DNA of 64,000 nucleotides, from NCBI GenBank assembly GCA_963682025.1, contig OY821519.1, positions 106,438,099 to 106,502,098 on the forward strand. Reading direction: 5' to 3'. The first letter of the stretch is position 1, and each line of letters begins with the position of its first letter. Shown here piece after piece: positions 43,593 through 55,222 of this stretch. Made by a program: the position numbers and the translations under genes. Below the pieces are notes generated by a model, which was not told the origin of the DNA, ran no database searches, and worked only from the letters and a program-made list of their open reading frames with translations. Source of the stretch: Cordilura impudica. Its lineage: Eukaryota > Arthropoda > Insecta > Diptera > Scathophagidae.

Positions 43593-44311
43593 CAAGTAAT
43601 TTCCGATGTTTTAGAGCCCTATACCAAACAAAGCTTTAACAAAGGGTTTTTGGTCCCATTAAATCAGATTTCATTGGCATTGTGGAGAATTTGTTGCCCC
43701 AAGATATAAAAAAGGTTCACATCGGATACTATTGTTATATATGCGGGCTAGGTCGAAAAATTTACCGATTATGACCATATATAGTAAAATCCCTTAGTTT
43801 CCTTAAAAATACGTACAACTCAAATTTGTGTAAAATCTGTGCAATATTTTTCTGTTTGATGGACTTAGGTGAAGATCGGGAAGCAGCTTCATATTGGGCT
43901 ATGACTAAAAAGGTCCGACGTGGTTTACTTTTAGACTACTGATTAATGGGTGTAACTAATGCGAATTTCGACCAATATCTCTATTACACTCTGAATCTTA
44001 TGTCAATTCAAGTCGCTCTTATGGGATCATTTGTATTGCGAATAGGTTTTAATATGCACCGATTTTCATTAGTTTCAAAAGCATCCATCCTGTACTCGTA
44101 TAGAGCTTATATACAAAATATTATTAGAATATATTAATATTTGCGTCCTGTAGTTGGCTTGCAGGATTGAAATAGACACACAAACCTGCAGACGGACGGA
44201 TTGGCGGTCATCGCTTAATCGAATCAAAAAGTGATTTTGAGCAGATCGGTATAATAAAAAATGGCTCTATATCAGAACTCATTATACCCTGACCACAGAA
44301 TGGTATAGAGC
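43593..44311 (+). mobile_element. Mini-me-like repeat, old copy
   Basis: Begins CAAGTAATTTCCGATG; the palindrome has decayed. Landmarks in order are ATCGGATACTATTG, GGTGAAGATCGGGAAGCAGC, GCAGACGGACGGA, and TTATACCCTGACCACAGAATGG near the end. Confidence 0.65.
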
Positions 44312-44782
44312 ACACACGTCATTAGATATAAAATCCAATACAAATATAATATCTATCGTCAAATATTTATCTTCATAACGAGTGTATTGAACCCTTTCTG
44401 TGAGTTCGTTAGTTTTTATTGTGTATTGTCGACTAGCAAATGGGTATGAACATTGCGCGTTGAAATTCCCCAACAAAGTAAATATTTTATTATTATTTAT
44501 ATATCCAAAGTCCATATAATACTAATGTCGTAGTTATTATATTTGTGGAATGTTTTACGCCTACGAAAAACATATTTATTTACTAAAGTATACTAGTGCG
44601 AAACAGCTTTCGACGAGATCCGTTAGTAAACAAATTAAAAAAACAAAGTTTTAAAACTAATATTACGAATAAAAACTATCAACTTATTTACAGTTAATAG
44701 TTTATTCTTTAAATACTTTTATCAAGATTTTAACTGTATAGATAATTCAGCTTATTAAAAAATTTTATAAACTCATCAATTG

Positions 44783-45100
44783 TCAGCCATGCCTTTTTTG
44801 AATACTCTTTTTTTGTAGCAATTTTCTAAGATTGTATAATAAAATCTTAATGACTTTTTGTATATCTTTCATATAAGTGGAATGTGTGCGCGGCAACAAT
44901 ACGATTTCGCACAATTTTTCCAAAAATATGCAGCCTATCATAGAAACACTTTTTGCCATAGTATGACCTCTACTTCCATAAGGTTTTGAAACTCGGGCTT
45001 TCGACATCCTAAAATGGTAAAATCTGATGTTATGGCGAGATCTTATACTAATATCTAAAATTATCAGATTCGTCGTAATAAAATGGTCAAACTCGACCAT
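44783..45100 (-). CDS. Unrecognised 105-codon ORF
   Basis: Reads MVEFDHFITTNLIILDISIR at the start and has a Lys-rich end (LLQKKSIQKRHG). The middle (KPYGSRGHTMAKSVSMIGCI and LPRTHSTYMKDIQKVIKIL) looks more protein-like than the surrounding noise. It lies on the opposite strand within host intron 2. It could be the tail of a transposon-encoded protein. No function is proposed. Confidence 0.25.
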   Translation of the reverse strand: MVEFDHFITTNLIILDISIRSRHNIRFYHFRMSKARVSKPYGSRGHTMAKSVSMIGCIFLEKLCEIVLLPRTHSTYMKDIQKVIKILLYNLRKLLQKKSIQKRHG

Positions 45101-45712
45101 ATTTTTTCTCTGAATAGAAGCACATTTTTCCCCGAATCTTCTTGATTCAAACTTTTGTAAGTCTCGTCGGTCTTGTCATCAGTTGCAGCATTGATGTCGG
45201 CCTATATCAAATCAGTGAATCTCAGGAAGGTATCTACATAAAATATCATAATAAGGTGGACAATTTATCTAGAAGCGTGGTAAAGATCCCTCTGAGCGGC
45301 TGTGGGACTTTGAAAAAATTTATTTTATGTATTTTTTTTTATTCAAAAATTCAAATCATACATGGCTTCTTTCTTGATTGTGACATTTGAGATTGTACAA
45401 GTAATATCGTATTATTATTAAACTTAGTGGTGATGTGTTAGCTATAGCGTGGGCTGTATAACCAGAAGGAACTTGATTCGAGAAATTTTGTAAAAGCGAA
45501 TTTTTCTTCTTCAAATGGGAATGGGAAAAAATTAGCTAATAAACATTGACACTTTAAAAAAAAAAAACATCATAAACTTTATATTGAATTTAGTCGTTTT
45601 TAAATATGTAACAACACATACTCATTACCGGATAGATCTGCTGCTGCACATATATTTTACTTCCAATTTATATTCCTAATATATGTTTATTAAGAATCGT
45701 TTATTTTTACAG

Positions 45713-45880
45713 ACCGAAACTCTCAATCCATTCGAAAATGACAATGGACAACTTTTTACTTCCTGTGGATTGGATAGCAAACTATTGGATGATATTGATT
45801 TGGCTAGTCTGACCACATCAACAACCGATGACCCCATACAGGAGTTAGCGGATCTACGAAGACAGGTGGTTTACCTTCAG
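45713..45880 (+). CDS. Host gene exon 3 (aa 287-342)
   Basis: Acceptor TTATTTTTACAG and donor CTTCAG|GTATTT enclose exactly 56 codons in phase 0. It reads TETLNPFENDNGQLFTSCGL, then DSKLLDDIDLASLTTSTTDD, then PIQELADLRRQVVYLQ. The last part is a heptad-like helix that continues directly into exon 4, so a coiled coil spans the junction. It is separated from exon 2 by a 7.1-kb intron filled with Helitron and mini-me-like repeats. Confidence 0.85.
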
Positions 45881-46446
45881 GTATTTGCACGTTATTTGAA
45901 ATTTTACTTTGCTTCATTGTGATTGCAATTTGTGTCCAATATTAATTTAAAATTATAATGTGCTAAAATTTTTTTAACATAAACAAAAAAAAAAAAAAAC
46001 AGTTAAACGTCCAATTTAAATTTCCAAAAAAGTCTTAGTTGCAGTTTAATTTTACTTTTTTTATTTTTGAAAGGTAAAATTTCAAAATAATAAAGGAAAT
46101 ATCTTATGAATTGCCATTAATCAATACATAAATGTTAGTTTTAGTGCTCTTTTAATTTGATAAAAAAAAAAACAAAAAATAGCCAACTTTTGAACCAAAA
46201 ATGTCTAAGCATGTTCAATATCTTTTTATTTTGTAAAATATTTTAGTGTATGACTTTATCTGTTGTGGCAAAATATTGTATAAAATTATGTTGCTTTTAA
46301 AATTTTTGTTATTTTTTTTTTTAATATTTATCTCAGAACAAGACTCATACAGTTAGTATATAAAAAACAAAGGAATTTATTATTTTTATTTAACATTTTC
46401 GTTGATGTTGATATCGTAGAATTTGTAGCTAGTTTAATGGTTACAC

Positions 46447-47108
46447 TGCTAATCAGGGGTTAAGGTTTTAAAGGCGAAAAAAGGCGTATTTTCATAATTA
46501 TTTTTTTTTTTTTAAGATATGAATAATGTTGGATTATTTACTTCAAATACACGTTACATTATAATATTTGAAGTATCTTTGCATAACATTTTTAACTAAA
46601 AATTTTAATAAATATGTCCGTGACTGTGAATCATCGGATGCGCTTCGAAAAAAGCTGTTTTTCGGAGAACTTAATCCGAATCATATGAAATAAAAAAAAA
46701 ATCGAAATGCATTTCACAACGAGTTTTTTTATTTTTAGCTGCATTTTGAAGTGAAAAACACGATTTTTGCTATAATATTTCGGTTAATTTTTTAAAAAAT
46801 GGAAACAAAAAGTGGTAAAAAAAACTCTTTGTGATTACCTGTTGATTTATGTAGAAATAGTGTATAAAATTTCAAAAGAATCAGTCTAGTAGATTTTGAA
46901 TTATGATGTTCACGGACTTCGAACATATTGTTTACGAGAAAGTCGATTTGAAATATTTTAAAAACTGATTTATATAATATACCGTATAGGGCCGATCATT
47001 TAAAACGCTGTAATTTCGTTAGTTTTCATCCAATGTAATTGAAAATTTGACACAACATTCTCGACATGCAAAAAAAAATTGGTTTAAAACCTTACCCCTC
47101 CCTCATTA
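46447..47108. mobile_element. MITE with GGTAAGGTTTTAAA-type ends, complete
   Basis: The left end GCTAATCAGGGGTTAAGG (about 46447) mirrors the right end CCTTACCCCTCCCTCATTAGC. No gene. A truncated copy lies at 15840-16345. No target duplication could be fixed. It lies in host intron 3. Confidence 0.65.
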
Positions 47109-47505
47109 GCGATTTTAGAATGATTGCCATTCAAATTCAACATGGTCTATAATTAGTTATTGTTCCTATTTAGCAGGTCGCGGAAATTTTGTACATTTTA
47201 AACACATTTATTTTAGCTATTTTCTCACTAAGGAGATCATTGATATCTTGTGTACGAACATTTGAAAATATATACACAATGACGGCTTTCCTAATAAAAA
47301 AAAAAAAATGGTTGCGATTTGTTTCTTCGTACAAAAACTTTTTCAGAAATTGCAAGTGTTTTACTGTGTTAGTTTAATTAAATTAATTCATCTAGTCTTC
47401 CCAGTGATCCAGGTTGTATCTCCTCAATCGAATAAAAACGGTGTGCGTGGAGTTTTCTTTGAGTATGTTGATAAAACCCTGCTACAATTTTCGATTTTTT
47501 ATATA

Positions 47506-50267
47506 CGTCAAACTAGAGACCTTATGTAGTAAAACTGCATTCTCAGTTTATCTCCAGAACGTCAGGATGTTTTTTAAAAGGACTTCAAATTCCAAAGGAT
47601 ACACCACTTTCAAAAAATTAAATCAACTATTTCCACGAACCATATGATAGCGATATGGGTATCAAATGAAAGGCAAGAATCTCAGCAATGCAAATAAATA
47701 ACAGATTTGAATGGATCTGGATCTGGACCAAAAATAACAAAAATGTCCTTTTAAAATTTTTAAAGCCTAATATCCTTTACATAATTTTTTCTTAAAAAAA
47801 TATATGTTGAAGAAGTTATATGTTTATTTTATTAATCTAGCTTTACTAGTTTAGTAAAAAAGAAAAAATTATTAATCCTTTTTCCAAAAATTGCATGAAC
47901 ATATATAAAAAAAACTGAATAAAAATTAATTAAAATGTAAACGTTGACTTTGCCGCTTATGCTGATCGTCTGTGTCATGACATATTGTCCAACAATATTC
48001 TGCCATCATCTGGCATGCACTTTTTCCTCTAAATCGATTTTCAATCGTCGCGATTTCTTGATGAAAGCGCTCACCATGCTCATCACTGAAATTTCCCAAA
48101 TCGTCGGGAAAAAAGTCAAGATGGTTGTCTAGAAAATGAATCTTTAGCGACATATTCACACCCATTTCACCAAAGTTTTGTATTAAATTCCGGACTATAT
48201 CTGCATAATTATCCGATTTATTGTTACCTAAGAAATTTTAATACACAGGAATACACCTGAAAGTATATTAGCTTAATTTTATGTTTTACATTTTAACTTT
48301 ATAATTATAATGTACCAGCATCAATTTTCGCATTGCTTAATTTTGGGAAAATAGTCCTAAGATACTTCATAGCTGTACCTTCAGAGTCCAGAGTGCGAAC
48401 GAAGTTACGAATTAGTCCCAACTTCATATGGAGGGGAGGAATAATGATTTTTTATGATGTCTTGACCAAGTTGATATATTACACAAACAGGCCATTTGTG
48501 GTCAGTGTAACCGCAACAAATTACCCAGCGATGTAGATCGTAGTTTATCAATTTTAAAATAACTTACATATTTTCATAGTTTTGTATTATATCCGTGCTA
48601 TAAATGATAGGTACTGATGGAAACAAGTTACCATTATGAAGCAGAACACCTTTGAGGCTTTTTACTGAACCATCTATAAATAGACGCCATTCATCTGGAA
48701 CGTATGGGTGACCGATGGTTTCAAAGAGATGTTCAATGTCTACCGCATATGTAATTCCAGTTGTGGCATCCAATGCAAAGCATTTATCAAAAGACTGCAT
48801 GTTTGAGCGCTTTCGAGCCGATGTTACTCGAAAATCTTCCGAAACTAATCTCCAATGCTACAGGCGAGAGGCCAATATTTCGGCACTTCTCTTTGAAAGA
48901 TTGGTATCTCGAATTATATCATTAAAGTCTGCCTGTGTTATAAGATGACGTTCTGAAGTGCCAAGCTCACTTTGAGTGGGCACAAATTCCGAAATAATTT
49001 CATCATTTGTAAAGTTACAGAGCGAACCGACTTCAAAGGCATCGGCAACTGGTTGGATCTCTTCAGATGGAACGGTTGGATTTGATACTGAACGTTTTAT
49101 TGCTGGTTTAATAGATTCGCAAGAATAGTATTGAATTTGATGACGAAATTGATAGCTAAAACCAGCAGTTTTCGTTTTGCAAAAATAGCACGACTTCAGA
49201 GAATGCTCGCTTCGAAGCAACCAAATCGTTGGGTAAACGTATTTCATGGGATGCTGTTTCGGTTCAATGCAGTTGGATCCTATAATGCAACGGTAACAAT
49301 AGTCGCATGCAACTTCCGGTACATACCATGCATTTGGTATATAGTTTATTAAAAAATATTTTTCATAATTTTCCACGAAATTTTTTGAAACTTTACGCGA
49401 TTTCTTTAAAGGCGCGAATAAACCACAAACAACACAAAATTTGTTACGATTGGGATATTCCATTTTTAATCACTATTGAACGAACGGAAGCGTTTTTCCA
49501 ATCGGCAGCTGTATGGTTATATGAACGTAATGCCAAGAACTATACGCTGCAATATAAATTACAGAACCAGCAAACTTTAGCGATGAACATTAAAAAAAAT
49601 TCAAGATGTTACTGTTCGCGCAAAAGAAAACACAAAACGACTTGTTCCAATGACTTCAGAAATAGCAATGCTTTATTCTTATTAAACTCAAAAACAAATA
49701 GCACAAAAAGGGAATAAGCGATTAGTTATACATATGTACGTATGTATGTTCAATGTAGGTACGTCGTCTGCATATGAACCAATGCAGTGTTGTTGTTGTT
49801 ATTGGCTAGACACTGAGGGATGAAAGAGTTGAGTATTTGCAGTGCTAAGTCAATAATTCGTTTAGCATATAACTAATATTTCTTAGTTAAGTAAAACTTA
49901 AAAAAATTGTTTTTACTAAGCTATAAAAGCTAGAATAATAAAATTTACATATAATTTACAGAATATCTTCTTCTTCAACAGAAAAAATACTTTAAATGTC
50001 TAAAGGATATTAAGCTTTAAAAATTTGAAAAGGACATTTTTTAAATTTTTGTTCGAGATCCATTAAAATCTGTTATTTGCTTGCATTGCTGAGATTCTTG
50101 CCTTTCATTTGATACCCATATCGTTATCATATGGTTCGTGGAAATATTTGATTTAATTTTTTGAAAGTGGTGTATCCTTTGAACTTTTAAGTCCTTAAAA
50201 AAAAATCCTGAAGTTCTGCCGATAAACTGAGAATGATGTTTTACTACATAAGGTCTCTAGTTTCACG
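47506..50267 (-). mobile_element. Third long-TIR single-gene transposon, TATA duplication
   Basis: The arms (about 47506-47870 and 49900-50267) are inverted copies. Examples are AACTAGAGACCTTATGTAGT against ACTACATAAGGTCTCTAGTT, and GGTATCAAATGAAAGGCAAG against CTTGCCTTTCATTTGATACC. Ends read CGTCAAACTAG and CTAGTTTCACG, and both are flanked by TATA (47502-47505, 50268-50271). The centre carries one decayed gene on the - strand, of the same protein family as in the 17190-19985 element, although the TIR sequences of the two show no resemblance. Host intron 3. Confidence 0.75.
47926..49463 (-). pseudogene. Transposase-like gene, EWRLFID family, with stops
   Basis: From the Met at 49463: MEYPNRNKFCVVCGLFAPLK, then Cys pairs (CDYCYRC, CYFCKTK), a zinc-binding-like N-terminus of about 110 residues. 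A TAG near 48855 interrupts after ILASRL, but the same frame continues HWRLVSEDFRVTSARKR, FALDATTGITYAVDIEH and DEWRLFIDGSVKSLKGVLLH to a second stop (TAA) after NYENM. Beyond it VILKLINYDLHRWVICC continues, a segment with the CADLKVV motif is missing, a shift in an A run precedes PPLHMKLGLIRNFVRTLD, and the end at 47926-48165 has MSLKIHFLDNHLDFFPDDLG and DEHGERFHQ. Clearly dead; function unproven. Confidence 0.75.
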
Positions 50268-50504
50268 TATATATGGTCCTCATCAAGTGTGAAAACCACT
50301 GTTGCACGGTGCAACCAAAAGTCACACGCTGCTATATCAAAGTTGTGAAACCACGTCGAGTTTGTGCGTACTGGTCTCCAAGAACCAATCCAGTATGAAA
50401 CCGTGTATTATAGTCGTACAACAACTAAAAGTTGCCTGCAGCAGTGACAACCTAGCGCTTTTCGCGCTAGATTTGGTACATACGCTTTTATTTCACATAA
50501 GAGG

Positions 50505-51008
50505 AACGCTATTGAAATTAGAGGAAATCGGTGAATGTTCTGACCTAGTCCCCGTACAAAGGATCGACTTAATTTGCCATTAGACTCAAATTATTATATA
50601 GATCTTGGTCAAATTTGGTTTGTTTGTGTTAACTATACTCATTAATCTGTAGTCCAAGAAAATTCTATTGGATATTTTTGCTCATATCCCTCATATATGG
50701 CTGCTTTCCGATCTTCATTCAAATCTATCAAGAAACCTAATTATAGCACAGATTTTTCTCATATTTCGTTTGTATAGATGATCTTGCAAAATATAAGTAT
50801 CCATTTTTTGACCTAGTCTCCATGTAGATATAGCATCCGATATGAACTTTATCATATCATCAGGCAAGAAAATTAATAAAAATGCCACTCAAATTTATAT
50901 ATAACCATTTAGTTCTATATGCAATTACTTGGAACTGAGACTCCCTCTCTAAACGCATGGTAGGGATATCGTTTAGTCAGTCAAACTGACTATAATTTAC
51001 TTAATGGT
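50505..51008 (-). mobile_element. Mini-me-like repeat, 3' part missing
   Basis: Matches start near GAACGCTATTGAAATT and end at AGTCAGTCAAACTGACTATAATTTACTTAATGG, a decayed palindromic end. The GTCY run and terminal hairpin are absent. Confidence 0.65.
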
Positions 51009-51324
51009 TTTATTTCAAAATGAACACTTGTAACAAAAACTTTTTCCGCACTTCATATTTCCATTTAATTAGTATACAACAATACTAAATTATCCCATAT
51101 GTACAAATAAGAAATACATGTATACGCCTTTTTTTTAGCTAATAATAATATTTTTTCAAGCTTAAAATTAGCTTTTTTCAGCGCTTTTTTTTCCTTGTAA
51201 ATTATCAAATTTTTGTGCCCTTTCGAGCACTGTTTTGCGCTTCTGGCTTGGAAGAAATTGCCATCACTGGTTGTTTCCCCATATTTTTGACTACTTTTGG
51301 CAAATAGCTTCACAAATGTTGTTC

Positions 51325-51560
51325 CTTTTAAACAGCTTGGCCCAGTGGGAAGAATGCATAATGTATCACACCACGATAACCGAAGAAAACTGATAACATG
51401 ACCTTACTTTTTTGAGTGACTTTGGAGTGATACCTTCGGTCTGGCTTCAACTTTTATATGATGTTCGCTTGATATTTCAGTTACTTCGGGATTGTAGGCA
51501 TTGATACAAGTCTCAAGTCTCATATCTCGTAATAATAGGTTTCATTTCATTCTGGTAAAA
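51325..51560 (-). pseudogene. Mariner transposase fragment
   Basis: On the - strand it reads ETCINAYNPEV and EARPKVSLQSHSKK, a stop, then GHVISFLRLSWCDTL, ILPTGPSCLKGT. This corresponds to the mariner segment around the second catalytic Asp (usually KVMLTVFFDYRGVVH...); here the Asp is not preserved. Short, isolated and dead. Confidence 0.55.
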
Positions 51561-52561
51561 AAAATACAATTTTCGTCAAAAAAAAAATGTTTTTTTTTTT
51601 TTAATCGCAATTTAACTCGTTTTATATGATTTCAACTGATTCTCAGTAATATCATCCAGATCTCTAATTGTCAAACGATGACACCAAACCTTTGATTTTC
51701 TTTGCGTGTTATTCACGAGGTTACGTTTTTTTTTTTATCGGCCGTGGTGCTTTTGTCTTCAACGCTTTCTCTGCATTCTTAAATTTGTTTGTTCTACTTC
51801 TATATATTATTTTGTTGGATACAGCCTGGTCACCGAATATACTCGTACTATGTAATATCATTAATGTTTTTGCATCAGAAATTTCATCCCACAATTATAA
51901 TTTAAAGCCATTTATTTGTGCAATAAAATCAGATGCTGTTAAAATCCCCAAATTCTCTTTTAGCTGTTGACTCCAATCACATGAAAATTAGCCACAAACA
52001 TTAAAATAGTGCCACCAATATGATATAAATTTACCGAAGGTAGGGTATTGTGTAAGTACAAAATCACTAGAGCAAAGTGTTGCACACAGAAAGCAGATTC
52101 ATTTGGCTAACGAATTTATTGTGAACCTAATCTTGATGAAGTTAATAACTGAAATTCAAGTTTTCTGTTTACTTATCAGTAAAAAGCTTATCACAGTAGA
52201 AAATGGTTAGCTGCTATTAATTATGTTGATACAATGGAAAGACAGCTTGTAAAATTTAAAACAATTCAGTTTGCGAATTTTTTACTGTGTGTAAATACAA
52301 TGTTTAATTTGTTTTTAATTTGTTTTTAATGAGATCCTAAATTTTTGTAATACGATACTATACTTGATAATTAGTACTTATTGAGTAATGGCCAATTCTA
52401 AAATAATAATATTAATATATATGAAATTAGTCTTAATCTAATTATGTATTATATACAGTGGCTCCATAAAATATTCGTTCACACGTATTACTGCATACAT
52501 TGATAACTTTATATCAGTATGCGTTTGTTTTCATTATCATTACTTCTGACAATTCTATTAA

Positions 52562-53120
52562 TAAAATAATCTAACCCATAAAAACAAAGTTTTTATTAAA
52601 ACTCTTTCTTTCCATATGCATATGAGTTTTGAATCTCTCCGTGACTGTGCGTGACTGTGTCTGACAATCTTAAAATTAATCTTTGGCCACAACAAGTCTA
52701 TGGACAAATTTTCGGATCGATTGGATGAGACCAAGTGAGGATTTAATCTCTCCGTGACTGTGCGTGACTATGTCAAAGTTAATCTTTTTTCACAGCAAGT
52801 CTATCGGCCAAGATTCAGACCATCGGATAAGTGGAAATGTGTTTTAAATAACTCCGTAACTGTGCGTGACTGTTCGTGACTACGACGAAGTTAATATTTC
52901 TTTACAGCAAGGATACCGACCAAGTTTCAGAATGATTGGATGAGGCGGAATCCGTTTTAAGTCTCGCCGTGACTCTGCGTGACTGTGCATGACTACCCCA
53001 AAATTAATCTGTTTTCACAACAAGACTATGGGCCAAGCTTGATATCAATTAGATAAGGGGGAATGGAGTTGACTCACTACAGACGGACAGAGAGAATGAG
53101 TTAAAAGAAAGAATTAAAAA
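52562..53120 (+). repeat. Tandem GTGACTGTGCGTGACT repeat element inside Tc1
   Basis: The same leader (AACAAAGTTTTTATTAAAACT) and four to five units as at 24765-25262, ending GACAGAGAGAATGAGTTAAAA with a very short GACA run. Its presence inside the Tc1 5' region shows it moves as a unit. Confidence 0.65.
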
Positions 53121-53329
53121 GAATTATTTTTTTCCAACTTTAGAAAGCAATACCTAAGTTATTATTTTCGACTTCATTATGAATCATTGATTGAATATAT
53201 ATAATAAAAAAATTTAAATATTAAAATTTTTCGAAAAAAATTTAGTAGAAATTTGAACTTGGGTATATTACAGTCTGAAGCAAATATAACACAACAATAT
53301 TAATTGAAGTAACAGATCTTAAAAGAAAA

Positions 53330-53634
53330 TCTATATAATAATTGGTGAAGGAAGATTTTTTCATTCCTTTCTGAGCATAATGCGGACAAGGAGGACTATG
53401 CAAATTGGCATAGTTATAGTTCATATTTAGAAGTGCAGAATTTTAAAATTAATATATAATATTTATTACTTTTTATAAAAATAAAAAATTTTACTTTCGA
53501 TCTTTATCATTTTAATGATTGGGTTTGAAATTATTCAGGCTCAAGATCAAATGTTTCGTATACAAATATATTTGTTTCAAAATTGTTCTTGAATTTCGAA
53601 TTGCACTTGAATTTCGAGTGCTGGGTTATGCTAG
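53330..53634 (+). mobile_element. Small Helitron (family C), complete
   Basis: A|TCTATATAATAATTGGTG at the left; a hairpin GCACTTGAATTTCGAGTGC then TGGGTTATGCTAG|T at the right. 305 bp and no gene. It lies between LKRK-type and LNLHKEGK codons of the Tc1 transposase, so it broke that gene. Confidence 0.7.
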
Positions 53635-53639
53635 TGATA

Positions 53640-54200
53640 TTAAATCTTCATAAAGAGGGAAAATATATTCCTGAATTAAGAAAAATTGTGGAAAGAAATT
53701 GTTGTTTTATTAAAATCATTACAGATAAACATTACTCCTTTAAAAACAGGAGATCTGGCAGACCTTAGAAGCTAGCACGAAAGAAAAATGAATTTTTACA
53801 ATCAGAAGCAGGAAAGGTCATGAAAAAACTGCTGTTAGATTGACAAATATGGTCTCTAGTTAGGTTAGAAAGGATTTAGTTGTTAATACAGGGCGCAACG
53901 TACTCTTTGATACTGGTACAGCAGCACAAAAAAAAAAAAAACAGTCGCTTAAAAAATCAGCAGATATAACCTAAACTGTTTACAATAACTTAGAAAAACG
54001 ATACTCCTTATTTATGGCATTAGGTAATATTATCTAATGAGAATATATTTAGTATCTACCGTCAAAAGAATACAGAGTTGGATGAAAAAATGGTATGCCA
54101 TGTGGAGGTTCTGTTCTTATGTGGGGCCATGTAAGTGCCAAAAGTTTAGGATTACTGCATTTTATTTAAGCTATCATTGGCCATAAGCAACAAATTAAGA
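53640..54200 (+). pseudogene. Tc1-like transposase, degraded
   Basis: Helix-turn-helix region LNLHKEGKYIPELRKIVERN, then SFKNRRSGRP (the GRPR-like hook). After stops and shifts comes the GGSVLMWG block around 54100 with AKSLGLLHFI-type sequence. The first catalytic Asp block was not found. The enzyme would cut and paste between TA sites if intact; this copy cannot. Confidence 0.7.
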
Positions 54201-54389
54201 CTTTAAACGAAAACATTCACAGTAGTGGTAAAAGTAGGATTGCATTACGATTTGTTATTTCTCTTTTATTTTATTTTTAAATAAATTTAAATAAATTAAA
54301 AAAAATTATAAGCTAATAATAGGTAAAAAATAATGATGGTTTCTTTCAAAAAATAAGATATGAGCAAATAGTTTATGGACCCACTGTAC

Positions 54390-54951
54390 GCTGGCCACAT
54401 TTTTCGATATCTTGTGCTTGCAAGGTCGTGTATCGTGGATGTTTGGATTCATTTCAGTAAACATTTTTTGTATTAAAGTTAATACGATTTTCTGTATGTA
54501 TATAGCTTTGTAGTAGTTTTTTTTTATTTGATCTAATGATTTTTTCGAAATCATAAGGATATAAATCAACAGTTCTTTTAAGGTGAGAGATCGATTTGTA
54601 TTAGTAACAGTTTTAATTAGCTAGACAATTACTAAATAAATTTTCGTAGCCGAAAATTTCAGTTGTGCTTACAAAAAAACAAACACAACTTTAATTACAG
54701 ATTAATAGATTTGATTATTTTTCTTTATTTAACATTTTTTCTATTACATAAATATTATATTACATAGACTCTACATTAAAATGAAAATTAATCAATCTTT
54801 TTATTATTTATTTCCTTTTAATTTCGACACAATTGAATGTTTCTACCACTATAACTCAATTATTTATGTATTTATACTCATGATGGATGCAATAATTATT
54901 GTTTTTTTTTTTTTTTATTTTACACATTATTTCAATACTTCCACATAACAG
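54390..54951. other. End of host intron 3, AT-rich
   Basis: No ORF or repeat recognised. A long T tract (about 54902-54916) followed by ACATTATTTCAATACTTCC lies before the exon 4 acceptor and probably serves as its polypyrimidine region. Confidence 0.5.
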
Positions 54952-55095
54952 GGTCAAGTTGATGATCGTGATCGTACAATACGTTTGCAAAAAAATCTCA
55001 TTGAAAAACTGGAGGCTGAAAAACTAAAAACGCCACATGCTGCTGTTGATAATGCCATAAAGGAATGCGTCGATACAGCAACGCAAACTGAAAGG
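54952..55095 (+). CDS. Host gene exon 4 (aa 343-390)
   Basis: Acceptor ACTTCCACATAACAG and donor GAAAGG|GTATGT enclose 48 codons in phase 0. It begins GQVDDRDRTIRLQKNLIEKL, continuing the coiled coil of exon 3, and ends with TATQTER. The preceding intron is 9.1 kb and carries a MITE, a long-TIR transposon, mariner pieces and a Tc1 element. Confidence 0.85.
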
Positions 55096-55184
55096 GTATG
55101 TGAGAAATATTGATATTTATGTGTGAGATGAATGGCAAAAATACAAAAATTTATTTTATTTTTTCTTTTTATTTATTTTTGCAG

Positions 55185-55222
55185 ACACGACCATTATCAA
55201 TGGGTACCGAAGGTTTGTCAAG
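55185..55222 (+). CDS. Host gene exon 5 (aa 391-402), gene continues to the right
   Basis: A 38-base exon after TTATTTTTGCAG reading TRPLSMGTEGLS, ended by CAAG|GTAAAG with 2 bases of the next codon. It joins exon 4 in phase 0 across an 89-bp intron. The open phase and strong donor mean more exons must follow; none was recognised in the remaining 8.7 kb, so the gene probably runs past the window edge. Confidence 0.75.

Larger units (their letters stand above)
52456..54386 (+). mobile_element. Tc1-like transposon, dead, with two insertions
   Basis: The inverted ends CAGTGGCTCCATAAAATATTCG (left) and, complemented, CAGTGGGTCCATAAACTATTTG (right) are flanked by TA on both sides. Transposase pieces on the + strand are HKEGKYIPELRKIVERNCCF (53648 on), FKNRRSGRP, and near 54100 GGSVLMWG with CHVEV nearby. 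The N-terminal helix-turn-helix coding region is split by a small Helitron, and a tandem-repeat element fills 52562-53120. Confidence 0.75.

Noticed and set aside
44282..44515. ORF with LLGNFNAQ, considered as a LINE endonuclease motif
   Set aside because: The match is limited to a few residues, with no following endonuclease blocks; it overlaps the end of a mini-me-like repeat.
48240..48570. GTAAGT after NYENM in the - strand transposase-like gene, considered as an intron donor
   Set aside because: The protein family continues in the same frame right after the stop (VILKLINYDLHRW), so the TAA is more simply a nonsense mutation.
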